From contig CANLQE010000001.1 in NCBI GenBank assembly GCA_947493215.1, forward strand, positions 1,054,001 to 1,118,000: a DNA stretch of 64,000 nt, read 5' to 3'. The stretch is from an uncultured Sphingomonadaceae bacterium (GTDB lineage Bacteria > Pseudomonadota > Alphaproteobacteria > Sphingomonadales > Sphingomonadaceae). Made by a program: the position numbers and the translations under genes. The notes beneath the pieces were generated by a model, which worked only from the letters and a program-made list of their open reading frames with translations, was not told where the DNA came from and searched no databases. Shown piece by piece: positions 1-9,022 of this stretch (its first letter is position 1; each line of letters opens with the position of its first letter).

Positions 1-11
1 TTAATTGGTTC

Positions 12-83
12 CGACCCTATTCCACTAATGGAATACATATGACACTTGTGTAATATGAGTCAAGTCTGACGGAAAATAGGGTC
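12..83. repeat. 9-bp inverted repeat upstream of the first gene
   Basis: GACCCTATT at 13-21 is the exact reverse complement of AATAGGGTC at 75-83. Allowing a 2-base bulge, the arms extend by a further CC/GG pair. The 53-base spacer is AT-rich and shows no gene. It could be a remnant of a small mobile element or a regulatory stem. No target duplication is visible because the left flank is cut by the window edge. Confidence 0.4.
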
Positions 84-121
84 CAGCGCTTGAATAAGCC
101 ATCCAAGCTCAGGGCTTCGGC

Positions 122-145
122 GGCTAAACCAGGATTAGCCTTTTA
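122..145 (+). terminator. Terminator-like hairpin
   Basis: GGCTAA (122-127) and TTAGCC (135-140) form a 6-bp stem with a 7-base loop, followed by TTTTA. This fits a weak intrinsic terminator for a gene left of the window. It lies about 60 bases before the first start codon, so a leader role for that gene is also possible. Confidence 0.4.
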
Positions 146-205
146 TTAAGTATAATCGTTTACCATCGTCTCATCGAAATATATGAGTCCAAGGAGAGCG
201 TGATT

Positions 206-1384
206 GTGCAGCGGCAGCAGCGAATATTATTCTATTTGCCCGTTGTTACGCCTTGGTGGTTTGCTAATATTGTCGTGCATTTGATCAGAAGCCTGGCGCG
301 GATCCATGATGTTCATGTGCTGGTGCCTCCGTCCTGGTGCAATACCGGTCTTGGCGAAGAGCAAATCGACTTGATCGCTGATCTCGACCATGTGCGCTGG
401 TATCTGCTCGATGGGCCGGACCATCCCCACTTGCGCACCGATGCCGGCGCGCAAGATGATCTTTTTGCGCTCGTTGATGATATTGACCCCGATCTTATCT
501 TGTGCCGTAGCGCCGATATCGCAACCCCGGCCCGTTTTCCGGGAACGGTGCGTTACATTATGGAGGGCGCAGCGCCGCCTTTCCAAACAGGCAACAACTG
601 GATCACTTTGTCGCCGTCTCTGTTCGACCATGGTATGATACCCCCCTTTTCGCCGGAGCTTGTTGACAGTCTTGACAGGATTGCTGGTCCGTTATGGGCC
701 CAAATGATGCAACAAACCGCGCTGCCGACGCGTTCAGCGTTCATCGAACAAACCGGATTGCCGACGGATAAAACCATTATCGGCCTGCCGCTGGAATATG
801 AGCATGAAGAAAATTTCTTCGGCCAGCACCATCGCTATTCAGATAATGCCGCGATGATCACGGCCGTTTCTGCGATGCTGGATGACGCTACTGTGCTCGC
901 CGTAACCAACCACCCTTTGAATGAACTTTATGGTGATAATAGCGCCATCGATGCCGCCATAGCGGAGCAACAGGGCAAGGTCATCATGCTGGGCGGCGTC
1001 CAAAAGGCTGGCCAGACGACTTTGGCTTTAAGCCAGCATTGCGACGGCATGATAGTTGGCAATTCCAAAAGCTGGTCTGCCTGCGCGGCCTTGGGCACAC
1101 CCTTCATGCGCCTGTCGGATTTCGCGACGGGGGATTGGCTGGAAGCTTATGACGCATTGCCAGCATTTCTCGCCGATATTGCGGGTGGCCTAACCAAACA
1201 GGCAGACCCCGCTATGGTGCGTCGTTGGTTCGCTTTCCATTTGGCCAATAATGTTTTTGATCCGGCAGACCCCGCTGCTGATGCCGATGATATCGTCTCG
1301 CGCATATTACAGCCCGTTGATGCCAGTCGTTGGGATCGGGCGATCGCGCAATATTACGCGCAACCATCGGAACAGGCGGCATGA
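206..1384 (+). CDS. Glycosyltransferase-like protein (surface polysaccharide type)
   Basis: A soluble protein of about 392 residues. An N-terminal Rossmann-like stretch with hydrophobic strands (LFYLPVV, VHVLVPP) and a C-terminal half with glycines and a sugar-donor-like segment (GMIVGNSKSWSACAALGTP) resemble GT-B glycosyltransferases; no family is assigned firmly. The SD AAGGAG at 191-196 lies 9 bases before GTG 206 and only 3 before GTG 200, so 206 is preferred. The following CMP-sugar synthetase and HAD phosphatase, read in the same direction, suggest a role in surface sugar or glycoconjugate synthesis. A hypothetical sugar-modifying protein without transferase activity remains possible. 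Confidence 0.6.
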   Translation: MQRQQRILFYLPVVTPWWFANIVVHLIRSLARIHDVHVLVPPSWCNTGLGEEQIDLIADLDHVRWYLLDGPDHPHLRTDAGAQDDLFALVDDIDPDLILCRSADIATPARFPGTVRYIMEGAAPPFQTGNNWITLSPSLFDHGMIPPFSPELVDSLDRIAGPLWAQMMQQTALPTRSAFIEQTGLPTDKTIIGLPLEYEHEENFFGQHHRYSDNAAMITAVSAMLDDATVLAVTNHPLNELYGDNSAIDAAIAEQQGKVIMLGGVQKAGQTTLALSQHCDGMIVGNSKSWSACAALGTPFMRLSDFATGDWLEAYDALPAFLADIAGGLTKQADPAMVRRWFAFHLANNVFDPADPAADADDIVSRILQPVDASRWDRAIAQYYAQPSEQAA

Positions 1385-1411
1385 ACAGATTTCTCAAAAA
1401 GGCATTTATCC

Positions 1412-2161
1412 ATGTATGATCTGGCAGTAGTTATTCCCGTCCGGCGGGGAAGTTCCCGCATCGCGGAAAAATGCCTGCTCCCTTTTGGCGATCAGGAAAC
1501 ATTGATCGAGTGGAAGCTAGCGCAGCTTACGAAAGTGATCGATCCGCACCGGATTTATCTTTCGAGCGAAGACGAGGATTTTCTGGCATTGGGGGATCGT
1601 TTCGGCGTGTCGCGACATCGCCGCGCGCGGCATCTGGCAATAGACCATATTGCTCCGTTCCGTGATGTGATCACGGGTATCGTCCGTGATATTCCGCACG
1701 CCCATATCGCATGGTCCACCGTGGTGTGCCCGTTAATGGCGCCGCAGGAATATTGCGATGCTTTTCGCGCCTATCATGACGGTGTGATCCATGGCGATCA
1801 TGATTCATTGCTGGGCGTGAATTTGATGAAGGAATATTTCTGGTCACGCGACGGCGCGTTGAACTACGAAGCGAGCCGCAACCACACGATTTCGCAAGAC
1901 TTGCCAGAATGGTTCAAAGTGACAAACAGCATCTATATGGCCCCGCGCCATCAAATATTGGCGAATGAATATTTCGTCGGCCAAAATCCCGTGCTCCAAT
2001 CCCTGTCCAAGCTGGCTGCCGTCGATATCGACTATATTGAAGATTATCGCATCGCTCGGGCTCTTTATGCGGTTTACGCAGAAGACGGATTAGACGCCGT
2101 CACCCCCCAAATGAAACTGGACTGGAATAGTCATGAATCCGACCTCCCTATCGCAATATGA
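1412..2161 (+). CDS. Acylneuraminate/KDO-type cytidylyltransferase
   Basis: A 249-residue protein of the CMP-sugar synthetase family, which transfers CMP from CTP to an acidic sugar. The N-terminus carries the nucleotide-binding pattern VIPVRRGSSRI (family pattern IPARxGSxxI/L). Later segments such as STVVCPLMAP fit the family fold. The length suits the family. It starts 27 bases after the preceding gene and overlaps the following HAD gene by 29 bases, which implies translational coupling. With the glycosyltransferase-like gene upstream and a HAD phosphatase downstream it forms a NeuA/KdsB-plus-KdsC-like set, but the exact sugar (Kdo, sialic, pseudaminic or other nonulosonic acid) cannot be read from sequence. 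Confidence 0.8.
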   Translation: MYDLAVVIPVRRGSSRIAEKCLLPFGDQETLIEWKLAQLTKVIDPHRIYLSSEDEDFLALGDRFGVSRHRRARHLAIDHIAPFRDVITGIVRDIPHAHIAWSTVVCPLMAPQEYCDAFRAYHDGVIHGDHDSLLGVNLMKEYFWSRDGALNYEASRNHTISQDLPEWFKVTNSIYMAPRHQILANEYFVGQNPVLQSLSKLAAVDIDYIEDYRIARALYAVYAEDGLDAVTPQMKLDWNSHESDLPIAI

Positions 2162-2831
2162 TTGTATTTTCTTCGACTTTGACGGTGTGATTGCCGATTC
2201 CGTTGATGCCAAAATAACGGCTTTCGGGGCGCTATATGACGCGTTTGGCCCGGATGTTCGGCAAGCTGTTGAGGATTATCAGCGCGCTGTTCCCGGTGAG
2301 ACGCGTTATGATAAGATTCCGCGCTTTCATCGCGATTTGTTGGGCATTACGTTATCGGACGAGGAAGTTTTACAATGGTGCGACAAACTGTCCTCCATCG
2401 TTTTGGACGAGGTTGTGGACAGTCCGTTGCTCCCCGATGTTGCTCCGATCCTCGCGATGTTAATCCGGCAAAATGTGCAGGCGCATATCGTGTCGGGCAC
2501 CCCGCATGATGAGCTCCAGATCATTGTTGAACGCAAAGGTCTTGCCTCATTTTTCCGTACGGCACGCGGTGCGCCAGAAAAAAAACATGTGATTGTTCGT
2601 GATATCATGAAAACGGAGGGCTTGGTCGCTGACCAATGCCTGTTCGTTGGTGATGCCATGACAGATTATAATTGCGCGATTGCTTGCGATATGGATTTTC
2701 TAGGCCGGGCCGACAAGGCCGCTGATCCTTTTCCTCAAGGCACCACTGTCGTCAGCCGATTAGGAGAATTTTTTACGCCCGGTAAGACGCCGCAGGCCGA
2801 TCAAATCTCTGGAGCCCAGAAAGCCGCCTGA
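2133..2831 (+). CDS. HAD-family phosphatase
   Basis: A 232-residue haloacid-dehalogenase-like hydrolase. Motif I is FFDFDGVIADS near residue 12, with the nucleophilic Asp and the acid/base Asp. A helical cap follows, then motif II HIVSGTP, and motif III/IV near FVGDAMTDYNCA, which supplies the metal-binding Asp residues. Such enzymes dephosphorylate small phospho-sugars or similar substrates. The ATG lies inside the 3' end of the cytidylyltransferase gene (29-base overlap), so the two are probably co-translated. A sugar-phosphate phosphatase acting before CMP activation is a reasonable inference. Substrate specificity is unknown. Confidence 0.8.
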   Translation: MNPTSLSQYDCIFFDFDGVIADSVDAKITAFGALYDAFGPDVRQAVEDYQRAVPGETRYDKIPRFHRDLLGITLSDEEVLQWCDKLSSIVLDEVVDSPLLPDVAPILAMLIRQNVQAHIVSGTPHDELQIIVERKGLASFFRTARGAPEKKHVIVRDIMKTEGLVADQCLFVGDAMTDYNCAIACDMDFLGRADKAADPFPQGTTVVSRLGEFFTPGKTPQADQISGAQKAA

Positions 2832-2862
2832 AAATCTGTAGGTCTGACCTGCTGAACGCAGC

Positions 2863-4620
2863 TTATTGGTCGCAAATATCTATATCGATTTCCTCAAAAC
2901 GGGCTTTTAATTGCAGCGCGAGATAGCGGGAATAGAAACGTGATTGCTGCAGATTGCCGCCGTGGAACCACAAACCTTCTTGCGCTGTCGGTTTCCACAT
3001 ATTGCGAATTTCCCCTTCCCAAGGGCCGGGGTCGCCAGCGGTCCCAGAGCCATATCCCCAGCAGGGGCCGATTTTATCGGCTATTTCGCTGGATATAAGC
3101 CGTTTAACCCATTGTTCCATCGATCCGAAACCGGTCGCGTAGATGATGACATCCGCGGCCAATTCTGACCCATCGCTGAGCACCAACGCATTGCTTGTCA
3201 GCCGCTCCACGCCCACGCCGGATTTCAGGGCTATCCGGCCATCCGCCACCATCGCGGCCGCGCCGACATCGATATAATATCCTGATGCAGTACGCAGATA
3301 TTTCATGAACAAGCCAGTGCCATCCTCACCGAAATCGAGTTTGAAACCGGCCTTGGTGAGTGATGTGTAAAAATCTGAGTCGGACTCTGCTACCTGTGTC
3401 CAGATTTGTTTTTGATGCTGTTCGCTCATCCGCATGGGTACGGAGGCATTGAGGAAATCGGCCCGCTCGGTCGTTAATCCCTGTTCGACCGCTTCTTCCG
3501 AATAAAGCGGTCGCGCCATTTTGCTATTGGTGGACCCGCGCAACACGAGCGTTGATGATCGTTGGATCATGGTCGGTTGGACGCCGTTGTTGACCAGATC
3601 AGCACAGATGTCATGCGCGCTATTGTTGGCGCCAATCACAATAACCTGTTTGCCTTTAAATTCCTCACCGCTGGTATATTCACTGGAGTGATATTGCTCT
3701 CCGGCAAAGTCAGTGGCGCCTTCAAAATCGGGTTTGCGCGGAAAGCCGGCATTGCCGACCGCCATGACAATATGGGTTGGCCGCAGCTGCATCGCTTTGC
3801 CCTCCCGTTCGATCGTCACATTCCAATGCTTTTTGTCATCATCATAGGAGGCAGCCGCAAATTCAGTCCCATTCCAGATGTTGAGGTCCATGATCTTGGC
3901 ATAGGCTTCCAGAAAATCGCCAAGTTTGTCTTTGGGTGTGTAGACCGGCCAACTGTCTGGAAAAGGGATGTAGGGCATGTGATCATACCAGACAGGATCG
4001 TGCAGCGTCAGTGATTTGTAGCGCGTACGCCATGCGTCACCCGGGCGCTGGTGGCGGTCTATAATGAGCGCCGGAACGCCGTTGACCCTTAGTCGCGCGC
4101 CAAGAGCCAGTCCGCCCTGTCCACCACCGACGATCAGGACATAAGGCTGCGTGTCTTGTCCCAGAGACAGTTGCTCTGCCTGTTGGCGATCCAGCCAATT
4201 GCGGGTGTCATCATCGTCATATAGGCCCGAAGGTCGGCGCTTGCCGCTTGGTTCTTCGTGGTCATGCAAGTCCTGAAGTGCGGTGAATAAAGTCAAAGCC
4301 CGGCCGTGTTCGAGGCGCACATATCCTTTGCACAAGCCGGCGTTGGTTTCGAAGCTCAGCCAGCCTTCATTGGCATCTGCCTCCGCCTCGATGGTCCAGT
4401 TGCGTGGCTCGGTGGCAGTCAATTTTTCGAGCAGCAATTGACCAATGGCACCGCGCCCTTCAAATGTCCGGATCGTCCAGGTAAAGGCCAATATATCACG
4501 CCAAGCGCTGGCTTCCGCAAATAGCGCGGTCGCGGCTTTCACATCTTGCTTTTCCAAAGTTGTCGCAAGTGTTGCGATCCATTGATGGACGTTCAAGTCG
4601 GTCGCGTCTGTGTCTGCCAT
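2863..4620 (-). CDS. Flavin-containing monooxygenase with N-terminal SnoaL-like domain
   Basis: A 585-residue flavoprotein. Residues 1-125 look like a SnoaL/NTF2-like domain. A dinucleotide-binding motif VGGGQGGLALGARL at about 164-177 binds FAD, and a second Rossmann motif, VIGANNSAHDICADL, near residue 330 fits NADPH. The C-terminal ATGFGSM motif is typical of FMO and Baeyer-Villiger-like enzymes. It probably oxygenates a small organic substrate using NADPH and O2. It stands alone, convergent with the HAD gene (31-base gap). The fused SnoaL part is common in this subgroup. The substrate is not predictable. Confidence 0.8.
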   Translation of the reverse strand: MADTDATDLNVHQWIATLATTLEKQDVKAATALFAEASAWRDILAFTWTIRTFEGRGAIGQLLLEKLTATEPRNWTIEAEADANEGWLSFETNAGLCKGYVRLEHGRALTLFTALQDLHDHEEPSGKRRPSGLYDDDDTRNWLDRQQAEQLSLGQDTQPYVLIVGGGQGGLALGARLRVNGVPALIIDRHQRPGDAWRTRYKSLTLHDPVWYDHMPYIPFPDSWPVYTPKDKLGDFLEAYAKIMDLNIWNGTEFAAASYDDDKKHWNVTIEREGKAMQLRPTHIVMAVGNAGFPRKPDFEGATDFAGEQYHSSEYTSGEEFKGKQVIVIGANNSAHDICADLVNNGVQPTMIQRSSTLVLRGSTNSKMARPLYSEEAVEQGLTTERADFLNASVPMRMSEQHQKQIWTQVAESDSDFYTSLTKAGFKLDFGEDGTGLFMKYLRTASGYYIDVGAAAMVADGRIALKSGVGVERLTSNALVLSDGSELAADVIIYATGFGSMEQWVKRLISSEIADKIGPCWGYGSGTAGDPGPWEGEIRNMWKPTAQEGLWFHGGNLQQSRFYSRYLALQLKARFEEIDIDICDQ

Positions 4621-4665
4621 TATGTCTCACTTTTACCGAAGCGGTTTTGAGCGTCATAGGCCGAT

Positions 4666-5487
4666 TCAGTCGCGATCGGCCACCAATCCAATTGCTAGGG
4701 CCGCCATGCCTGCCTTGTAATCCGGATATTGTGGCTGCCAGTGTAGGAGCCGCTTCGCCTTGCCATTGGCAACCCGCCGGTTTTCTTCATAGAAACCCAA
4801 TGCCGATGGCGACAGATCCGCATCTCCCAGTGTCAGCAAGGGCGGTGGCGCCATGCCAATGAGCCGCGCGGCATGGGCGATAACCTCATGTTGCGGGGCA
4901 GGCAGATCATCGGAAATATTATAAACGCCGGCGGGTCCATCAAAGGACGCGATCACGGCGGCTATGATATCGTCGACATGGATACGGCTGAATACTTGTC
5001 CGGGGACATCGACACGCTTGGCTTTGCCTTGCTCGACCCGAGTAATAGGATTTCGGCCTGGTCCATAGATGCCGGGAAGGCGCAATATGCGAATATCATC
5101 GCGCAACGCTTGCCAGCCAAGGTCCGCTTCGCTGCGCGCCTTGCGCCGTCCCGAACCAATGGGAGCACTTTCATCCACCCAAGCCCCTTTGACATCGCCA
5201 TAGACGCCAGTGGAGGAAAGATAGCCTGTCCATTCCAAAGACGCAGCTATGATCGCTTCGCCATAATGGTCGAGCACAGGTTCGCTGCCATCGCGAGCGG
5301 GCGGGACAGAAGAGATGATATGGGTCGCTTCACCAATTGCCGCCAAAACCGCAGCTTCATTGTCAAAAGCAATCGCTCCATCGGATGCCTCTCGTCGGGT
5401 GCCGGACACTTCCCAACCTTCTTCGCGTAAATGATCCGCGAGACGGCTGGCTGTGTACCCCAAGCCAAAGATCAACATATGCGGCAT
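4666..5487 (-). CDS. NAD(P)-binding SDR-like epimerase/reductase (YeeZ-like)
   Basis: A 273-residue extended-SDR protein. The N-terminus MPHMLIFGLGYTASRLADHL supplies the Rossmann glycine motif GLGYTA. YLSSTGVYGD carries the conserved Ser and Tyr region, and RLPGIYGPGRN matches the family. It may reduce or epimerise a nucleotide sugar or act as an atypical SDR; the substrate is unknown. I chose the ATG at 5487 because the 24 residues upstream of it read as non-conserved leader. It is divergent from pepN with under 100 bases between them. Confidence 0.75.
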   Translation of the reverse strand: MPHMLIFGLGYTASRLADHLREEGWEVSGTRREASDGAIAFDNEAAVLAAIGEATHIISSVPPARDGSEPVLDHYGEAIIAASLEWTGYLSSTGVYGDVKGAWVDESAPIGSGRRKARSEADLGWQALRDDIRILRLPGIYGPGRNPITRVEQGKAKRVDVPGQVFSRIHVDDIIAAVIASFDGPAGVYNISDDLPAPQHEVIAHAARLIGMAPPPLLTLGDADLSPSALGFYEENRRVANGKAKRLLHWQPQYPDYKAGMAALAIGLVADRD

Positions 5488-5580
5488 GGTTTTGTAATAT
5501 CCTATCGAGTGGGCGGGCCTGCGAGAGAGGAAGCATAAACGCAATTGCGCGGCGTGCAAATGGCTCTTATGGCATGGACC

Positions 5581-8193
5581 ATGCTAGATATTCAAAAGAC
5601 CGACGCAGCTATGCCTGCGACCGCCCCCGCCATTATTCGCCGCGAAGATTATCGACCGCCTGCTTGGTTCATTCCGACCATCGCGCTCGATTTTCAGCTG
5701 GGTCTGGATCATACGGTGGTGCGCTCGACGCTGGATGTGCGGCGTTCCAAATCGGCTAAATATCAGGAGCCGCTGCTGCTTGATGGCGATGGCTTGACTC
5801 CGACGTCGGTCAAAGTGGATGGCGCGGTTTGGACAGATTGGCAGCTAATTGATGGCAATCTCCACTTGCCACTAACCGGCACCGCGCATGAGGTGGAAAT
5901 TACGGTCGAGATTGATCCGTCGACAAATACTCAATTGATGGGGCTTTATGCATCGAAGGGCATGCTTTGTACCCAGTGCGAGTCAGAAGGCTTTCGCCGA
6001 ATTACCTTCTTCCCTGACCGGCCCGATATTTTGAGCCGCTATTCGGTGCGGATGGAGGGTGACAAAAAGACCTTCCCGGTATTGCTGTGCAATGGCGACA
6101 AGGTGGAGGAAGGTGAGGGCGATAATGGCCGTCACTGGGCGCAGTGGAATGATCCCTGGCCCAAGCCAAGCTATCTATTCGCGCTCGTCGCTGGCGATCT
6201 GGTTGCCAATAGTGACAGCTTTACGACCCGTTCGGGCAAGCCGGTTGCGCTTAATATTTGGGTTCGCGATGGCGATTTGCCGCGCACCGATCATGCGATG
6301 CAGGCGCTAAAAGATTCGATGCTCTGGGATGAAGAGGTCTACGGCCGCGAATATGATCTGGGGTTGTTCAACATCGTTGCGGTGAGTGATTTCAACATGG
6401 GAGCGATGGAAAATAAGGGACTGAATGTCTTTAACTCCCGCTATATATTGGCCGATCCTGAAGTCGCGACCGATGCGGATTTTGATGGCATAGAAGGTGT
6501 TGTAGCTCATGAATATTTTCATAATTGGTCGGGCAACCGCGTTACCTGCCGTGACTGGTTTCAGCTCAGTCTGAAAGAGGGCTTCACCGTCTATCGCGAT
6601 CAGAGTTTTTCAGCTGATATGGGATCGACGGCTCTCAAACGGATTGAAGATGTCCGCATCCTGCGCGCCGCACAATTTCCCGAAGATGCCGGACCTCTGG
6701 CCCACCCAATTCGTCCGGAAAGCTATCAGGAAATATCCAACTTCTACACGGCCACCGTCTATAATAAGGGCGCCGAAGTCATCCGTATGATGGCGACCTT
6801 GCTAGGCACGGAACGGTTCCGCAAAGGCACAGACCTTTATTTCGATCGCCATGACGGGGAAGCGGCGACCTGTGAGGATTTTGTTGTTGCGATGGAAGAG
6901 GGCGGCGAGATAGACCTCTCCCAGTTCCGCGGCTGGTACAAGACACCCGGCACACCGCGGGTGTCGGCGAAACTGAGCCATGATCCGCAAAGCGGGACGG
7001 CAACACTCGATTTGAAGCAAAGTCTGGCCGCTGGCGGAGCGCCGCAGCAACCATCTAATATGGTCATTCCATTGAAAATTGCTTTGCTGAATCCGGAAAC
7101 TGGCAGCCATGAAGGCGAGCAGTTGATCACGCTCGATCAGGCCGAGAAAAGCTTCACTTTTGAGGGACAAAAAGACCATCCGATCCTTTCGATCAATCGC
7201 GGTTTTTCTGCGCCCATCATATTGGAGAGCAGCCGCACGGCTGAGGAACTGGCTTTTCTATCATCGCATGACGATGATCCGTTTGCGCGGTTCGAAGCCA
7301 TGCAGCAGCTGATGACCAGCTATTTAGTGGCGAAAGTGACGGGTACGCCAACGGACCGTGATATCATCCTGCAAGCTGTTGGTGCGGTTCTGGCGGATGA
7401 AGATATTGACCGTGCCTTTTTGGCGGAATTGCTTCTGCTGCCCAGCGAGGCGTTTCTGGGTGACCAGATGGTCGAAGTCGACCCGCAGGCTATCCATAAT
7501 GAGCGTGAAAAATTGCGCGGCAAAATTGGTGTGCAGTTTGAGCGCAAATTCCGGCGGCTCTACAAGCAATGTGTGCCCGGTGATTTTTCGCTAGACGCCG
7601 AGGCGCGGGCGGACCGTAAATTCCGGAATGTCACGTTAGGCTATATTGCCGCATCGCAGGTCGAAGACGCGGCAGAACTGGCCTTTGCGCAGTTTAAAGA
7701 AGCGAATAACATGACGGCTATGCAGGGCGCGCTGAGTATATTGTCGCATATGGATACCAAAGAGCGGAATTGGGCGTTTGAGGATTTCTTCAAACGATTC
7801 AAGGACAATGCATTGGTGCTCGATAAATGGTTCACATTGCAGGCCATGTCACAGCGGACCGATACCCTGAAGCGGGTGGAAAGTCTGGCGAAGCATCCCG
7901 ACTTTACTCTGTCCAATCCCAATCGTGTGCGGGCGCTTTACGCTGGATTTACGAGCAATCCGGTCCGGTTTCATGATGCTTCCGGCAAAGGCTATCAAAT
8001 GCTTGCAGACATGGTCATCGCGCTGGATGGTCAGAACCCGCAAACCGCTGCGCGCTTCATTCCGTCATTGGGCCGCTGGCGCCGATACGAGCGCGGCCGG
8101 TCAGAATTGATGCGATTGGCGTTGGAGAAAATCGCTGCGACGCCGGGTCTATCGAAAGATGTATCCGAGCAGGTGAGCAAGAGCCTTGCCTGA
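5581..8193 (+). CDS. pepN: Aminopeptidase N
   Basis: An M1-family zinc aminopeptidase of about 870 residues, the usual length of bacterial PepN. It removes N-terminal residues from peptides in the cytoplasm. The exopeptidase motif GAMENKG and the zinc motif HEYFHNW (HExxH, followed about 18 residues on by Glu in LKEGFTVYRDQ) are intact. A long C-terminal helical domain follows. The start is set at ATG 5581 (MLDIQKTDA) because homologous N-termini begin just before the IRREDYRPP segment. TTG 5545, ATG 5560 and ATG 5569 are in-frame alternatives, the first 13 bases after an AGAGGA element. The next gene overlaps its end by 8 bases. Confidence 0.93.
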   Translation: MLDIQKTDAAMPATAPAIIRREDYRPPAWFIPTIALDFQLGLDHTVVRSTLDVRRSKSAKYQEPLLLDGDGLTPTSVKVDGAVWTDWQLIDGNLHLPLTGTAHEVEITVEIDPSTNTQLMGLYASKGMLCTQCESEGFRRITFFPDRPDILSRYSVRMEGDKKTFPVLLCNGDKVEEGEGDNGRHWAQWNDPWPKPSYLFALVAGDLVANSDSFTTRSGKPVALNIWVRDGDLPRTDHAMQALKDSMLWDEEVYGREYDLGLFNIVAVSDFNMGAMENKGLNVFNSRYILADPEVATDADFDGIEGVVAHEYFHNWSGNRVTCRDWFQLSLKEGFTVYRDQSFSADMGSTALKRIEDVRILRAAQFPEDAGPLAHPIRPESYQEISNFYTATVYNKGAEVIRMMATLLGTERFRKGTDLYFDRHDGEAATCEDFVVAMEEGGEIDLSQFRGWYKTPGTPRVSAKLSHDPQSGTATLDLKQSLAAGGAPQQPSNMVIPLKIALLNPETGSHEGEQLITLDQAEKSFTFEGQKDHPILSINRGFSAPIILESSRTAEELAFLSSHDDDPFARFEAMQQLMTSYLVAKVTGTPTDRDIILQAVGAVLADEDIDRAFLAELLLLPSEAFLGDQMVEVDPQAIHNEREKLRGKIGVQFERKFRRLYKQCVPGDFSLDAEARADRKFRNVTLGYIAASQVEDAAELAFAQFKEANNMTAMQGALSILSHMDTKERNWAFEDFFKRFKDNALVLDKWFTLQAMSQRTDTLKRVESLAKHPDFTLSNPNRVRALYAGFTSNPVRFHDASGKGYQMLADMVIALDGQNPQTAARFIPSLGRWRRYERGRSELMRLALEKIAATPGLSKDVSEQVSKSLA

Positions 8194-8968
8194 GCAAAAC
8201 CAATTAGCGGTGGATGTCACTATATCGCCGCTTTTGGAGGGCGCTGCCCACGGCTTTCTGGGGCGAGCAGGCGGGTTATCAACCGGCATTTACGCCGGCC
8301 TCAATGTCGGTCTGGGCAGTGATGATGATCGCAATGCCATAATCGAAAACCGCCAGCGGGCTAAAGCTGCGGTTTTGCAGGATAGTAAGCTGGTCACCCT
8401 GCATCAGGTGCATAGCGCCGATGTGGCGACAGTTACTGAACCCTTTACTATCGCTGCACGTCCACATGTCGACGCGATGGTGACGAACCAACCCGGACTG
8501 CTGCTCGGCATATTGACCGCCGATTGTGTGCCTGTGCTTTTCCATGATGGGTCGGCGCAAATTATTGGTGCGGCTCATGCCGGATGGAAAGGTGCAATTG
8601 GTGGTGTAACCGACAACACCATTGCAGCTATGGAAAAATTGGGCGCATCGCGGGACAATATAAGCTGCGCCATCGGACCTTGCATCGCGCAGGAAAGCTA
8701 TGAGGTGGATGCCGGTTTTCAACAGCGCTTTGTTGCAGAGGACCCTGCTAACGGATCATATTTCAAAACCGGACAGCCCGATCATTTTCAATTCGACATC
8801 GAATCTTATGTGGCGGGTCGCTTGGCCAAGGCAGGCATTGCCAAAATCGATAAGCTTGGTCTTGACACCTATGCGCATGAAGACCGCTATTACAGCTATC
8901 GGCGCAGTTGCCATCGCGGGGAAGCGGGCTATGGTCGGCAGATATCGCTAATTGGTTTGCAGGCTTAG
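8186..8968 (+). CDS. pgeF: YfiH/PgeF multicopper-type purine nucleoside phosphorylase
   Basis: A 260-residue member of the YfiH (Cu-oxidase_4, "laccase domain") family, now known to act on purine nucleosides. Conserved elements are LHQVHSADV, the LTADCVPVLF cysteine motif, AAHAGWKG with its metal-binding His, and the terminal YYSYRRSCHRGE. The TTG at 8186 is preceded by AGGTGAGC at 8171-8178, a good SD distance, and overlaps pepN by 8 bases. This indicates translational coupling. The gene is otherwise ordinary for the family. Confidence 0.88.
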   Translation: MPEQNQLAVDVTISPLLEGAAHGFLGRAGGLSTGIYAGLNVGLGSDDDRNAIIENRQRAKAAVLQDSKLVTLHQVHSADVATVTEPFTIAARPHVDAMVTNQPGLLLGILTADCVPVLFHDGSAQIIGAAHAGWKGAIGGVTDNTIAAMEKLGASRDNISCAIGPCIAQESYEVDAGFQQRFVAEDPANGSYFKTGQPDHFQFDIESYVAGRLAKAGIAKIDKLGLDTYAHEDRYYSYRRSCHRGEAGYGRQISLIGLQA

Positions 8969-9022
8969 CTTTACCCTTGTGCAGACAGACACATGCAGAC
9001 AGGGGCACGAGGGGAATAAAAA

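Noticed and set aside
4873-5430. Plus-strand 185-codon ORF in the SDR gene
   Set aside because: Antisense shadow of the SDR gene, whose protein has clear motifs.
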